A stretch of 64,000 nt of DNA from [Clostridium] citroniae WAL-17108 (GCF_000233455.1 NZ_JH376420.1:639829-703828), one strand, 5' to 3'. Shown: positions 35,347 through 45,103, counted from the first letter of the stretch. Numbers and translations: made by a program. Notes: a model not told the origin generated them from the sequence alone.

Positions 35347-36603
35347 ATGGCAAAGATCGTACCAATGCAAAGCCTGTACTGTTCCATGCAGGATGAAAAT
35401 AAAATATGCAGCTTTGATATCGAGGTATTGACCGAACCCACCACGCCTCTGATCCATCCCATGTCACGATTCTGGCTGATCAACAGCGGAGAAGGCACGC
35501 TTATGCTGAACAACCGCCCCTACCATTTAAAGCCCGGAACCGTGGTTTCCGTGCTGCCGTGGCAGATCAGCGATATCGTGGAGGTGGCCGCACCCATTCA
35601 ATTTTTTGTTATGGCGTATTATTTCGATAATATCAATGAGATCATCAAGACTTTCTACAATCCCAGCAGCGATCCGCTGTCCATTATGCAATCCCTTTCC
35701 AGACAGCCTGTCCTATATTTGGAGGGAGATGCCCTGGAGTCCATGCAGAAACTGTTTCTGCAGATAAAGGAAGAGATTGGTATGGAATCCACCATGGATT
35801 CCGGCCGGGATTCCCATGCGTCATCCAGCCGGGATCTGGGCAATCTTTACATAACAAACAAACTGATTGAGATCATCATCTGCTTTTTACGGGCAAAAAG
35901 GGAGACTGGTGCCCCCGCTTCCCCCCAGACCATTGAGCCCAGCGAGATATTCCAGTATCTTTACAGCCATTTGAACGAGAAGATAACCCTGGCCATGCTG
36001 TCCAAGATCTTTTATATGAGTGAATCCTCCATCAGCGCTTATATTACAAAGACCACCGGACTATCATTTTTTGACCTTTTGGGTGAAATGCGGATCGGCA
36101 AAACCATCAATTATCTTCTGTACACTGATTTCACCCTGGAGGAGCTGTCTGAGATCCTCGGTTTTGTGGACAGCGCCCATATCAGCAAGGTATTCTCCGC
36201 AAGGGTGGGCATGAAGGCAAATGACTTCCGCAGCACTTACCAGAACATTGGCAATATGTGCCGCATCAAGGACAGGAAGGACTTTTATTCCGTTGTTTCA
36301 TACATCTACCGCCATTACAGCGAGGACCTTCATCCCAAAACCGTGGCGGAACAGTTTAACATGTCCCCCAGGGAATTAAACCGTATCCTGCTGTACCAGG
36401 TGGAGATGAACTTTACGGACTATCTTAATTTTATCCGGGTCAACAGAGCCTCCGAACTCCTGCTTAAAACCACAAAAAGCATATTGGAGATAGCCCTGGA
36501 AACCGGATACAACAATGAAAAAACCCTGAACCGCAACTTCCTGAAGTTCCGCTCCATGACGCCCGGCTGGTTCCGTCAGACGATCGAGTTGCAGGAGAAT
36601 TGA
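35347..36603 (+). CDS. AraC-type regulator with two tandem DNA-binding domains
   Basis: 418 residues. Cupin-like sensor region (HPMSRFWLINSGEGTLMLNN, YHLKPGTVVSVLPW) at about 35-110. First AraC domain at about 205-305 (ITLAMLSKIFYMSESSISAY, FTLEELSEILGFVDSAHISK). Second at about 320-415 (LHPKTVAEQFNMSPRELNRI, KSILEIALETGYNNEKTLNR). Most AraC proteins have one such domain, about 300 residues in all. The two copies have diverged, so this is an old fusion or duplication. It is divergent from the OCD-family gene and its likely regulator. Confidence 0.88.
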   Translation: MAKIVPMQSLYCSMQDENKICSFDIEVLTEPTTPLIHPMSRFWLINSGEGTLMLNNRPYHLKPGTVVSVLPWQISDIVEVAAPIQFFVMAYYFDNINEIIKTFYNPSSDPLSIMQSLSRQPVLYLEGDALESMQKLFLQIKEEIGMESTMDSGRDSHASSSRDLGNLYITNKLIEIIICFLRAKRETGAPASPQTIEPSEIFQYLYSHLNEKITLAMLSKIFYMSESSISAYITKTTGLSFFDLLGEMRIGKTINYLLYTDFTLEELSEILGFVDSAHISKVFSARVGMKANDFRSTYQNIGNMCRIKDRKDFYSVVSYIYRHYSEDLHPKTVAEQFNMSPRELNRILLYQVEMNFTDYLNFIRVNRASELLLKTTKSILEIALETGYNNEKTLNRNFLKFRSMTPGWFRQTIELQEN

Positions 36604-36664
36604 GATTCAAGGGTGGGGGCATCCGTCCGTTCAGGGAATGGGGATGGGACGGGGCCGGCTTTTT

Positions 36665-37762
36665 TTACATCAGTTTCAGTCCTTTGGCTACAATGGTGAT
36701 GAAATCCTGGACATTGGTCACCACTGTGGTTGCGCAGAGGCTGCCTCTATCTAACAGCTTGTTGACCACAAACTCATCTGCGTCCACGGTGTAGAGGTAT
36801 ACAGGGCGGATGGTTCCGTCCGGCATGACGCGGAAAGAAGGGGTCATGTTGCCGGTGGCAATGGTGTGGAGCATGGTTGCCAGGCAGATCACACAGGTGG
36901 ATCTGCGCACCAGGTTCCTCATGGCGCTCTGTCCTTCGTAAGCGCTGGCGATCACCTCCGGCATGGGGCCGTCATCGCGGATGGAGCCGGTGAGCACCAT
37001 AGGTACATTATTTTTGACACAGCTGTAGATAATGCCGTTATCAATGTTGTAGTCTTTTATAAACTGTGGAATGGAACCGCTCCTGCGCACCTTGTTGATT
37101 ACATCCAGGTGGTTATAGTGGCCGTTCGGCTGGGATACCTGGGTGTAGATGTCCTGACCCAGGGCCGTGTGCAGCAGGGCGCCCTCCAGGTCATGGGTGG
37201 CCAGGGCATTTCCGGCCATCAGGCCGTGGGCGTATCCGTTGTCGATCAGCGCCTGCATGGCCGCCCTCGCATCCGCGTCAAAGGAAAAGGCAGGTCCCAT
37301 GACCCAGACAATGTTGCCGAATTCCTTTTCATGTTTTAACAGTTCAAACAGGTTGTCATAGTCGCGGGCGTAGGAAGTCTCACGGCTTCTTCCCTGGCGG
37401 AATACAAACTGGTCCTCCAGCTGCTCCCCTTCCTGCTCAAATCCATGGCAGTGCATATAGATCCCCTCTTCACACTTTTCCGTGCGTCCCAGAATCACCT
37501 TATCGCCTTTTTTGATGTTCCGGTTCTCCACCACTTCCAGGTGTCCGTCATCACAAAGTACCACGCTGGAATCCATGCGGCTTTCCTCTGCCAGGATCCA
37601 CTTACCGTTGATCTTAAAATATTCCGGATACATGGAGGTACTGTGGTAATGATCCGGTGCAACCCCGTCCATATCCGCCTCCTGGTATTTGGCATCGGGG
37701 GCATTTACAAACAGTTCCTTTGTAAAGTCGGGATGATGGTATTCAGGTATTTTAAATGACAT
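36665..37762 (-). CDS. LOR/SDH-family (TIGR00300-type) ornithine cyclodeaminase
   Basis: 365 residues. The N-terminal half carries the LOR/SDH conserved region (DGVAPDHYHSTSMYPEYFKI). The C-terminal half has an NAD-binding core (GNIVWVMGPAFSFDADARAA, LMAGNALATHDLEGALLHTA) and the conserved NGHYNHLDVINKVRRSG. In cyanobacterial ArgZ/AgrE the homologous domain converts ornithine to proline and ammonia, and archaeal stand-alone versions do the same. It is the last gene of the arc operon, 23 nt after carbamate kinase, exactly where ornithine is produced. Function is well supported by context but not by direct proof. Confidence 0.82.
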   Translation of the reverse strand: MSFKIPEYHHPDFTKELFVNAPDAKYQEADMDGVAPDHYHSTSMYPEYFKINGKWILAEESRMDSSVVLCDDGHLEVVENRNIKKGDKVILGRTEKCEEGIYMHCHGFEQEGEQLEDQFVFRQGRSRETSYARDYDNLFELLKHEKEFGNIVWVMGPAFSFDADARAAMQALIDNGYAHGLMAGNALATHDLEGALLHTALGQDIYTQVSQPNGHYNHLDVINKVRRSGSIPQFIKDYNIDNGIIYSCVKNNVPMVLTGSIRDDGPMPEVIASAYEGQSAMRNLVRRSTCVICLATMLHTIATGNMTPSFRVMPDGTIRPVYLYTVDADEFVVNKLLDRGSLCATTVVTNVQDFITIVAKGLKLM

Positions 37763-37785
37763 ATATTCTCCTTCTTTCTCTCTTA

Positions 37786-38787
37786 TTAATTGATATCTGC
37801 CTCATATGATTCACTATCCATGTCTAAAGGCACATAGCTGCTTGGAGCCGGCTCTGAGCGGATCCTTGTCCCCGCTTCACCGTGGAGGGCCTGGGCCGCC
37901 TTTTCCAGGGAAGTGATAATGGCGCTCCTGCCGGGCAGGGCTCTCACAAACTCCATACATGCTTCTACTTTGGGAAGCATGCTTCCCTTTGCAAACTGGC
38001 CTGACTTTATATAGGCATCCGCCTCCTTTAGGGTCAGCTCTGAAAGTGCCCTCTGGTCCGGCTGGTTGTAATTGATATAGACCTGGTCCACGGCCGTCAG
38101 AATGATCAGCATATCTGCCTTCAGCTCCTGGGCCAGTTTACTGCTGGATCTGTCCTTGTCAATGACAGCATCGATCCCGTGTATTCCCTGGTCATCCTCC
38201 ACCACGGGGATCCCTCCGCCGCCCACAGCGATCACCAGCAGGCCGCTCTGTATCATTTTCCGTATAGCTCCCAGTTCCACGATCCGTTGAGGTGCCGGGG
38301 ATGGCACGACCCGGCGGTAACCCCGCCCGGCGTCCTCCACAAAGACAAATCCTTTTTCTTTTTCCAGCTTCACGGCCTCCTCATAGGTACAAAAATTTCC
38401 AATGGGCTTGGTGGGATTTTCAAAAGCCGGATCATTTTTATCCACCAGGACCTGGGTGACCACACTGACCACCGCCTTACCCAGCTTCCGTTTCAGAAGG
38501 CTTTGCTGCAGCGCCTGCTGGAGGTGGTAGCCTATAAATCCCTGGGACATAGCGCCGCACTCCGGAAAGGGCATATATGGGGTACAGGGGCCGTTGGCGG
38601 CCGCATAATCCATGGCTGAATTAATGATCCCCACCTGAGGTCCGTTTCCATGGCCTATGATGATCTCATGGCCTTCCGAAGCCAGGTCCGCTATGATCTT
38701 TGCAGCGGCGCGGACATGTGTGATCTGCTCCCCGGGCGTGCTGCCCAGGGCATTTCCCCCAAGGGCGACCACGATCCGTTTTTTCAT
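37786..38787 (-). CDS. arcC: Carbamate kinase
   Basis: 333 residues from ATG 38787. A GTG at 38796, 5 nt after GGAGG, is an alternative start. Amino-acid kinase fold: RIVVALGGNALG at the N-terminus, IIGHGNGPQVGIIN, VAVGGGGIPVVEDD for nucleotide binding, and AVIDKDRSSSKLAQEL. It transfers phosphate from carbamoyl phosphate to ADP, the ATP-yielding step of the arginine deiminase pathway, in the cytoplasm. It is about 20 residues longer than typical, with an extra C-terminal tail (YVPLDMDSESYEADIN). Confidence 0.93.
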   Translation of the reverse strand: MKKRIVVALGGNALGSTPGEQITHVRAAAKIIADLASEGHEIIIGHGNGPQVGIINSAMDYAAANGPCTPYMPFPECGAMSQGFIGYHLQQALQQSLLKRKLGKAVVSVVTQVLVDKNDPAFENPTKPIGNFCTYEEAVKLEKEKGFVFVEDAGRGYRRVVPSPAPQRIVELGAIRKMIQSGLLVIAVGGGGIPVVEDDQGIHGIDAVIDKDRSSSKLAQELKADMLIILTAVDQVYINYNQPDQRALSELTLKEADAYIKSGQFAKGSMLPKVEACMEFVRALPGRSAIITSLEKAAQALHGEAGTRIRSEPAPSSYVPLDMDSESYEADIN

Positions 38788-38838
38788 CTTATTCACTGTT
38801 TCCTCCAATCAAGGCTCCCGTCAATCCAAAAGCAGATA

Positions 38839-39831
38839 TCAGCAAAGTGTGGCGTAGATCACTGCCTTGATGGTGTGCATACGGTTTTCCGCCTCATCAA
38901 ATACAACGGACTGTCTTGACTCAAACACCTCGTTGGTGACTTCCATCTCATTGATGCCGAACTTCTTTGCGATCTCCGCGCCGATGGTGGTATTGGTATC
39001 ATGGAAGGATGGCAGGCAGTGCATGAAAATGGCCGAGGGTTTTGCTTTCTTCATCACCTCTGCATTGACCTGGTAGCCGCGGAGAAGTTTGATCCTTGTG
39101 CCCCACACCTCGTCAGGCTCACCCATGGAAACCCATATATCTGTGTAGACCGCATCCGCGTCCTTTGCCCCCTGGTCAATATCCTCTGTAAGACGGACCG
39201 TGCATCCGTTTTTCCCTGCGATCTCCCTGGCCCTGCTCACCAGGTCCTCGGCCGGGAACAGTTCCTTTGGCGCGCAGGCAGTAAAGTTAATCCCCATCTT
39301 TGCACACGCCACCATGAGTGAATTTCCCATGTTGTTTCTGGCATCGCCCATGTATGTAAAGTTCAGGCCCTTTAAACGGCCAAACTTTTCCTCCAGTGTG
39401 AGAAGGTCCGCCAGCATCTGGGTGGGATGGAACTGGTCCGTCAGTCCATTCCACACCGGCACACCTGCGTACTCTGCCAGCTCATCCACGATCTTCTGGT
39501 CAAATCCCCTGTACTCGATCCCGTCATACATACGGCCAAGGACCCTTGCCGTATCTGCAATACTCTCTTTTTTCCCCATCTGGCTGCTGCCAGGATCCAG
39601 GTAGGTCACTCCCATGCCCAGGTCCATTCCCGCCACCTCAAAGGCACAACGGGTACGGGTGGATGTCTTTTCAAAAAGAAGCACGATGTTTTTGTTCTCC
39701 AGATACCTGTGGGGGACGCCGTTTCTTTTCATGTTCTTAAACTCCTTTGACAGATCCAGCAGGTAACGGATCTCTTCCGGCGTATAGTCCAATAATTTCA
39801 GATAGTTTCTTCCTCTTACATTGACAGCCAT
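38839..39831 (-). CDS. arcB: Ornithine carbamoyltransferase (catabolic context)
   Basis: 330 residues. Carbamoyl-phosphate motif [27 protein letters not shown], ornithine-loop region and HCLPSFHD near residue 270, all diagnostic. It catalyses citrulline phosphorolysis to ornithine and carbamoyl phosphate in the arginine deiminase pathway, the reverse of its biosynthetic use. It lies between arcA and arcC on the same strand with gaps of 35 and 51 nt. argF is the biosynthetic name for the same family. Confidence 0.93.
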   Translation of the reverse strand: MAVNVRGRNYLKLLDYTPEEIRYLLDLSKEFKNMKRNGVPHRYLENKNIVLLFEKTSTRTRCAFEVAGMDLGMGVTYLDPGSSQMGKKESIADTARVLGRMYDGIEYRGFDQKIVDELAEYAGVPVWNGLTDQFHPTQMLADLLTLEEKFGRLKGLNFTYMGDARNNMGNSLMVACAKMGINFTACAPKELFPAEDLVSRAREIAGKNGCTVRLTEDIDQGAKDADAVYTDIWVSMGEPDEVWGTRIKLLRGYQVNAEVMKKAKPSAIFMHCLPSFHDTNTTIGAEIAKKFGINEMEVTNEVFESRQSVVFDEAENRMHTIKAVIYATLC

Positions 39832-39866
39832 TTTCTCTTCTCCTTTTATATGATTATGATGTTCAC

Positions 39867-41093
39867 TTAAATCTCTTCCCGCTCAAGAGGCATGCTCATA
39901 CACCGCGGGCCTCCCCTGCCTCTGGACAGCTCTGAACTGGGCATTTCCAGCACCTCTATCCCATTGTCCCGAAGGATGGAATTGGTGATATAGTTCCTGT
40001 CATACACCACTACCCTTCCGGGCCGGATACAAAGGGTATTGGATCCGTCATTCCACTGTTCCCGTTCCGAGGCGATCTTGTCCTTACCGCCGCAGCGGAT
40101 CATGGTCACCTTATCAAGCCCCAGATGGGTGGCCAGAACCACGGGGAGAGGCTGGTCCAGTTCTGTCACGTGGAGCGGCTCTGACTTATCTCCCCTGCAT
40201 ATCTCATAGATGCGCAGGCTTCCCAGGATCCCCGGATGGATGGTGAATTTATCGTAATCCACCTGGGTGCACACGGTATCCAGGTGCATATAAGCCCTGA
40301 TACTGGGGATATCCAGGGCAAGGATCGTCTCCACCTCACAGCCCTTGTCCTCAAATATATTCTGTGCCAGAAGTTCGATGGCCTCCGGTGTTGTCCTCTG
40401 GGAGATTCCCACTGCCAGCACCCTTCTGCTCAGGTTCAGGATATCGCCTCCCTCAATGGAAAATGGGTACTCCCTCTTATAATAGAAAGGGGTGCGTCCG
40501 GCATGGTCCGGGTGGTGTTCCAGAATGTATTTGCCAAAAATGGTTTCCCTGCGCCTGGTCCTGGAATACATGCAGTTCAGGCTCACGCCGTTTCCGATGC
40601 AGGCAAACGGATCCCTTGTAAAATACAGGTTGGGTATGGGATCTGTGATAAAATAGCTGTCCGACTTCACCAGGCTTACCAGAGGGCTGCCAAAAGCCGG
40701 TTTCAGTTCATGGATACCGACACCGGACATGGTCTTTAGCACCAGCTGCTTTTCATCCGGTATATCCATAAGGAACTCATATAACTGGTTCTTAAACTTC
40801 TGGGCCGTGTTCCCGCTCTCACTGATAAACTGCTTTACAAAGCTTTCCTTTACAGCCGGATCTGCCTTTAAAACCTCTGCTACCCTGTCTTCCAGGTATA
40901 CCACCTCCGCCCCGTTTTCCTTTAAAATACCGGCAAACAGGTCATGTTCACTCTGGGCCGTCCTCAAATACGGAATATCGTCAAACAGCAGCCGTTCCAG
41001 CTCGTCCGGAACAAGATGTTCCAGCTCTTTTCCCGGCCTGTGGAGCATCACTTTATTCAGCTTTCCTATTTCGCTTTTCACACAGATTGGCAT
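39867..41093 (-). CDS. arcA: Arginine deiminase
   Basis: 408 residues, usual length. N-terminal [40 protein letters not shown], the catalytic Glu/His motif [11 protein letters not shown] and [11 protein letters not shown], and the nucleophile Cys in [10 protein letters not shown] near the C-terminus. It converts arginine to citrulline and ammonia. It is the first gene of the operon arcA-arcB-arcC-cyclodeaminase. No arginine/ornithine antiporter gene (arcD) is nearby, which fits ornithine being consumed rather than exported. Confidence 0.95.
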   Translation of the reverse strand: MPICVKSEIGKLNKVMLHRPGKELEHLVPDELERLLFDDIPYLRTAQSEHDLFAGILKENGAEVVYLEDRVAEVLKADPAVKESFVKQFISESGNTAQKFKNQLYEFLMDIPDEKQLVLKTMSGVGIHELKPAFGSPLVSLVKSDSYFITDPIPNLYFTRDPFACIGNGVSLNCMYSRTRRRETIFGKYILEHHPDHAGRTPFYYKREYPFSIEGGDILNLSRRVLAVGISQRTTPEAIELLAQNIFEDKGCEVETILALDIPSIRAYMHLDTVCTQVDYDKFTIHPGILGSLRIYEICRGDKSEPLHVTELDQPLPVVLATHLGLDKVTMIRCGGKDKIASEREQWNDGSNTLCIRPGRVVVYDRNYITNSILRDNGIEVLEMPSSELSRGRGGPRCMSMPLEREEI

Positions 41094-41126
41094 GTTCTTC
41101 CTCCCTTGTTCCGTTTTCTACATTTT

Positions 41127-41182
41127 ATTATATTTTCCCCGGATTTTCAGGACATACACAGGTGTTAAAATGGTATTTTAAC
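41127..41182 (-). promoter_or_regulatory. arc operon promoter with 19-bp palindromic operator candidate
   Basis: On the minus strand a -10 TATAAT (41132-41127) lies 33 nt before arcA. About 43 bp further upstream is the perfect palindrome GTTAAAATGGTATTTTAAC (41164-41182). It does not match an ArgR box clearly. Confidence 0.55.
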
Positions 41183-41367
41183 CTGATTAAAAAGAAGGAG
41201 ATCACCTCCAAACCACACCGGACACTCATGGAAATCCGCCAAATGTACAATCAAATGAAGGCAGCTGTCTTGGTTTCCATCAGTTTTAAATACAAAAAAA
41301 TGAAACAGATTTGTCCTAACTTCGGGCAGTCAATGTTTTGTTATATTGGGCCCTGTCAGAAAAAAAG
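41183..41367. other. Non-coding stretch between dehydratase and arc operons
   Basis: With the flanking promoter and terminator this makes a 371-bp gap (41094-41464). Apart from those elements I see no gene or repeat in it. Confidence 0.6.
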
Positions 41368-41420
41368 AAAGACAAACCGTTCTTATCCTTGATCTTACTG
41401 GACTTTTCCGGTTTGTCTTT
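41361..41420 (-). terminator. Terminator of the tandem dehydratase operon
   Basis: 12-bp arms AAAGACAAACCG (41368-41379) and CGGTTTGTCTTT (41409-41420). On the minus strand they are followed by TTTCTTTTTTT. The loop of 29 nt may fold further. It lies 45 nt past the stop. Confidence 0.8.
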
Positions 41421-41464
41421 ATGATACTGTTTCAGTTACATGAACGTTTTTCCGCCTAAAATTT

Positions 41465-42721
41465 CTACGCAAATTCCTCCGGTCCCACGATTGCTCCGGC
41501 CACGGCGCAGGCCGCGGCTGTCCGCGGAGATGCCAGGTAGATCTCCACCTTGGAGGTCCCCATACGGCCCAGGAAGTTGCGGTTGTTGGTTGCGATCACC
41601 CGTTCCCCATCGCTTAATATTCCGCCGGTCCGGCCGCAGCACAGTCCGCATCCCGGATGTGTGATAATGGCTCCTGCCTCCGCCAGGGTTTCGATGGCGC
41701 CGCAGGCAATGGCCTCCTGGTAGATCCTGCGGCTGGCCGGTGTGACGATCAGCTTCACATAGTCAGCCACCTTTCTGCCCTTTAGCACCTGGGCGGCTGC
41801 CACCAGATCCTCCAGCCGTCCATTGGTGCAGGAACCGATGAATACCTGGTCTATGGGTGTTCCCTTCAGTTCCCTTACCGGCCTGATCTTATCCACCTGG
41901 GACGGACATGCCATGACCGGTTCAAACTCCTGGGCCTTGTATACAATGGTCCTCTTGTAGACCGCGTCATCATCTCCGGTCAGACTCTTCTGATACTCAT
42001 CCAACTTGATCCCGCAATATGCTTCCGTCTTTTCATCCGGCGTAAACAGCGCGCATTTGGCGCCTGCTTCAATGGCCATGTTGGCCATGGTCATTCGGCT
42101 GGCAACGGTCATGGACTCCACCGTGCTTCCTGAGAACTCCAGCGCCCGGTATGTGGCCCCGTCCGCTCCCAGGTCCCCGATCAGGCGCAGGATAATATCC
42201 TTTGACATCACGCCCTCCGGCAGTGTTCCGTCAATGACCACCCGGATGGTTTCCGGAACCTTGATCCACATGGTCCCTGTGCCCAGGATACTTGCCATCT
42301 CCGTGTAGCCGATCCCTGAGGAAAATGCTCCCACGCATCCATAGGTAGTGGTATGGCTGTCCGTGCCGAACACCACGTCCCCGGGCTTCACATATCCGGC
42401 CTCTGTCATCAGCTGGTGGCAGATCCCGTCACTTCTGTGCACATTCTTCATGCCGTGCTTTGCGGCAAAGGCGTCCCCCACCCGGAAGTGCCTTGTATCA
42501 TCCAGCTGGCTGGCCGGAACCAGATGGTCGTAGATCAGCACCACCCGGTCAGGATCCCAAAGCTTTGTAAAGCCCATCTCCTCAAACTTTTCAGCCACAA
42601 ATGGGATGAAAATATCATGGATCATCACACGGTCCACATTGACCGTGACAATATCCCCGGGCTTTACCTGATCCATACCTGTATTATGCTTAATAATCTT
42701 TTCAATGATCGTGTTTCCCAT
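41465..42721 (-). CDS. LeuC-type dehydratase large subunit (second pair)
   Basis: 418 residues from ATG 42721, 6 nt after AAGGAG; the in-frame start at 42739 lacks a site. Aconitase-superfamily motifs: GDIVTVNVDRVMIHDI, FGTDSHTTTYGCVGAFSSGI, and the 4Fe-4S cysteine set in FIGSCTNGRLEDLVAA and HPGCGLCCGRTGGI. Homologues isomerise isopropylmalate, homocitrate, citramalate or dimethylmalate. The short length excludes a true aconitase. Pairs with the small subunit just upstream. No leuA or leuB lies nearby, so the substrate is not fixed by context. Confidence 0.85.
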   Translation of the reverse strand: MGNTIIEKIIKHNTGMDQVKPGDIVTVNVDRVMIHDIFIPFVAEKFEEMGFTKLWDPDRVVLIYDHLVPASQLDDTRHFRVGDAFAAKHGMKNVHRSDGICHQLMTEAGYVKPGDVVFGTDSHTTTYGCVGAFSSGIGYTEMASILGTGTMWIKVPETIRVVIDGTLPEGVMSKDIILRLIGDLGADGATYRALEFSGSTVESMTVASRMTMANMAIEAGAKCALFTPDEKTEAYCGIKLDEYQKSLTGDDDAVYKRTIVYKAQEFEPVMACPSQVDKIRPVRELKGTPIDQVFIGSCTNGRLEDLVAAAQVLKGRKVADYVKLIVTPASRRIYQEAIACGAIETLAEAGAIITHPGCGLCCGRTGGILSDGERVIATNNRNFLGRMGTSKVEIYLASPRTAAACAVAGAIVGPEEFA

Positions 42722-42731
42722 TGCAATCTCC

Positions 42732-43223
42732 TTAATCAAGTCCGTTCAGTTTTCTCATGGCCTTCACCAGCCCGCCTGCGTTTATGATATCAACCAGGTT
42801 CTGGGGAAGGGAGGCGATCGTGTATTGCCTTTCCTTGTAATCCACATGGCGATTCACCGTCACCGTTATGCTGTCGCCTTCTGTCATGTCATCATACAGA
42901 TCCGGCTGCTCTATGAGCAGCAGTCCGTTGTTAATGGAATTACGGAAAAAGATCCTTGCAAAGGATTTGGCGATCACGCACTTGATGCCCAGCGCCTTGA
43001 TGATCTCCGGTGCCTGCTCCCTGGAGGAACCGCACCCAAAATTTTTGCCCGCAACAATGATATCCCCTTCCCTGATCTGTGCCGCCAGTTCCGGCCGTAG
43101 GGGGCTGAAGCCGTATTGTTTCATATCATCAATGGTTTTAAGGGCCAGATATTCCGTTGGGATAATGATGTCCGTGTCAATGTCATCCCCCAGTACCCAG
43201 ACCCTGCCTGTAAATATTTCCAT
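42732..43223 (-). CDS. LeuD-type dehydratase small subunit (second pair)
   Basis: 163 residues from ATG 43223, preceded by AAGGAAAG at 7 nt. Swivel-domain motifs WVLGDDIDTDIIIPTEYLAL and VAGKNFGCGSSREQAPEIIK are diagnostic, with the substrate-binding GSSRE. It completes the active site of the large subunit 10 nt downstream. The substrate loop after DTDIIIPTEYLA differs from that of the other small subunit (DTDQIIASQYLL), hinting at different substrates. Confidence 0.87.
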   Translation of the reverse strand: MEIFTGRVWVLGDDIDTDIIIPTEYLALKTIDDMKQYGFSPLRPELAAQIREGDIIVAGKNFGCGSSREQAPEIIKALGIKCVIAKSFARIFFRNSINNGLLLIEQPDLYDDMTEGDSITVTVNRHVDYKERQYTIASLPQNLVDIINAGGLVKAMRKLNGLD

Positions 43224-43243
43224 GATCAAACTTCCTTTCCTTG

Positions 43244-44488
43244 TCAATTAGCCAGAGCGATTTCACCTGCAATAGCCGATGCGGTCACTGTTGCCGCGGA
43301 TCCCAGATAAACTTTGGAGCTGGGATGGCCTGCCCGTCCCTTAAAGTTGCGGGTCCCTGTGCTGATCAGTACCTCGTTTTCACCGATCACACCCTGGCAG
43401 CTCCCCCAGCACACACTGCAGTTGGGGTTCATGACAATGGCGCCCGCTTCCATGAAAATGTCGATCAGGCCTTCCTTTAATGCCTGCCTGTAGACCTCAA
43501 GGCTTGCAGGAACCACCAGGAACCTTACGCTGTCAGCCACTTTCCTGCCTTTTAAAAGCTCTGCTCCAACCCGCAGTTCCTCGATCCGCCCATTGTTGCA
43601 GGAACCCAGGAACGCCTCATCAATCTTAACTCCGCACACATCCTTTGCAGGCACCACGTCATCCACAAAGTCAGGCCTTGCCACAACCGGCTGGATCTTT
43701 GACAGGTCAAAGGTATACTCCCTCACATAGACCGCATCCGGATCGCTGGTAAAGACAGCCTTTGACTCACGCCCCCGCTCCCTCAGATACTCCAGGGCAG
43801 CCTCATCCGCCTCAAAGATACCGGTCTTGGCGCCTGCCTCCACGGCCAGGTTGCACAGCACCATACGGTCATTGACGCTGAAGGTCCCGGCGCCCTCCCC
43901 GCTAAATTCCATCACCTGATAGTTGCACCCGTTGGCCCCCACTTCCCCGATGATGGTCAGCATCAGATCCCTTGGATAGACGCCCTCCGGAAGCCGTCCC
44001 ACCAGGTTGAACTTTACCGTCTCAGGAACCAGGACCCAGGAGGTCCCGGTCACCATGCCGTAAAGGAAATCCGTACAGCCCACGCCGGTTCCGAATGCCC
44101 CCAGTGCGCCGTAGGTACAGGTATGGCTGTCCGCTCCAAAGATCAGCTCACCCGGACATACGTAGTGTTCCATCATGATCTGGTGGCATACGCCCTTTCC
44201 TTCCCAGAAGTCGATCTTGTTTTCCCTTGCAAAATCCCTCATCTTTTTCTGGGAAGCCGCTGTCTTTGGATTGTCCGCAGGCACATTGTGATCCACGATG
44301 AACACCAGCTTCCTTGCATCCGCGATCCGCGGATTCTTAAGCTTGTTGTTGTACATATCAACGGTCAGATGCGTGGTGCCGTCATTGCTCATAAGGCGGT
44401 CCAGCTTCACAGTATGTATATCCCCCGGCTTCACGCTGTCCACGCCGGCTGCTGCTGCTATGATTTTCTCCGCGATTGTCATTCCCAT
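43244..44488 (-). CDS. LeuC-type dehydratase large subunit (first pair)
   Basis: 414 residues. FGADSHTCTYGALGAFGTGV, FLGSCNNGRIEELRVGAELL and NPNCSVCWGSCQGV carry the 4Fe-4S ligands. Compared with the second pair, the last motif is CSVCWGSCQG instead of CGLCCGRTGG, so the active-site surroundings differ. It is preceded by GGAGG and starts 2 nt after the small-subunit stop. Members of this branch are often annotated as 3-isopropylmalate or 2,3-dimethylmalate dehydratase; the true substrate is not evident. Confidence 0.85.
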   Translation of the reverse strand: MGMTIAEKIIAAAAGVDSVKPGDIHTVKLDRLMSNDGTTHLTVDMYNNKLKNPRIADARKLVFIVDHNVPADNPKTAASQKKMRDFARENKIDFWEGKGVCHQIMMEHYVCPGELIFGADSHTCTYGALGAFGTGVGCTDFLYGMVTGTSWVLVPETVKFNLVGRLPEGVYPRDLMLTIIGEVGANGCNYQVMEFSGEGAGTFSVNDRMVLCNLAVEAGAKTGIFEADEAALEYLRERGRESKAVFTSDPDAVYVREYTFDLSKIQPVVARPDFVDDVVPAKDVCGVKIDEAFLGSCNNGRIEELRVGAELLKGRKVADSVRFLVVPASLEVYRQALKEGLIDIFMEAGAIVMNPNCSVCWGSCQGVIGENEVLISTGTRNFKGRAGHPSSKVYLGSAATVTASAIAGEIALAN

Positions 44489-44490
44489 GG

Positions 44491-44973
44491 CTATGCCTCC
44501 TCCTTGTTCAGTGATGCGATCAGTCCGCCCTGATTCAGTATATTCTGCATATATTCAGGAAGCCTGGTGCAGGGGTATTCTTTCCCATTGGCCCGGGCAA
44601 CTCCCTCTGACAGGGAAAGCTCCATGGCGTCTCCTGTCTCAACCTCATCCGGAAGTTCCTTGCACACAATCACAGGAAGTCCGATATTAATGGAATTTCT
44701 ATAAAATATCCTGGCAAATGATTTGGCAACCACTGCCTTGACACCCAATGCTTTCAGGACACTTGGCGCCTGTTCCCTGGAGGAACCGCAGCCAAAGTTT
44801 TCCCCTCCCACCACATAGTCCCCTTCTTTTACTTTTTGGGGAAAATCAGGATCCAGGGATTCAAATGTATGCACCTTCATCTCGTCAATGGTTGGCAGTA
44901 AAAGATACTGCGATGCAATAATCTGATCCGTATCCAGATCATTATGAAATTTAAATATAGTTCCGCCCGACAT
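44491..44973 (-). CDS. LeuD-type dehydratase small subunit (first pair)
   Basis: 160 residues. KFHNDLDTDQIIASQYLLLP and GGENFGCGSSREQAPSVLKA define the swivel domain of the LeuD family. It is the first gene of the four-gene operon small-large-small-large and is preceded by AGGAGG. AT-rich sequence with a TACTAT...ATAGTA dyad (45051-45091) lies upstream and may hold an operator. Confidence 0.87.
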   Translation of the reverse strand: MSGGTIFKFHNDLDTDQIIASQYLLLPTIDEMKVHTFESLDPDFPQKVKEGDYVVGGENFGCGSSREQAPSVLKALGVKAVVAKSFARIFYRNSINIGLPVIVCKELPDEVETGDAMELSLSEGVARANGKEYPCTRLPEYMQNILNQGGLIASLNKEEA

Positions 44974-45103
44974 AAGGTAGTCCTCCTGTTAAAAATATAT
45001 TGACCAAATACGTGTTTCGTCTCTGCTTATCTATTCTACCACAGAGTTTACTATAATAATAATACATGATAAGAATACTTACCATAGTAACAGGTTATGA
45101 AAT

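Noticed and set aside
41465..44973. Leucine biosynthesis operon
   Set aside because: No leuA, leuB or ilv genes are adjacent and two non-identical pairs are present, so a leucine role is not assumed.
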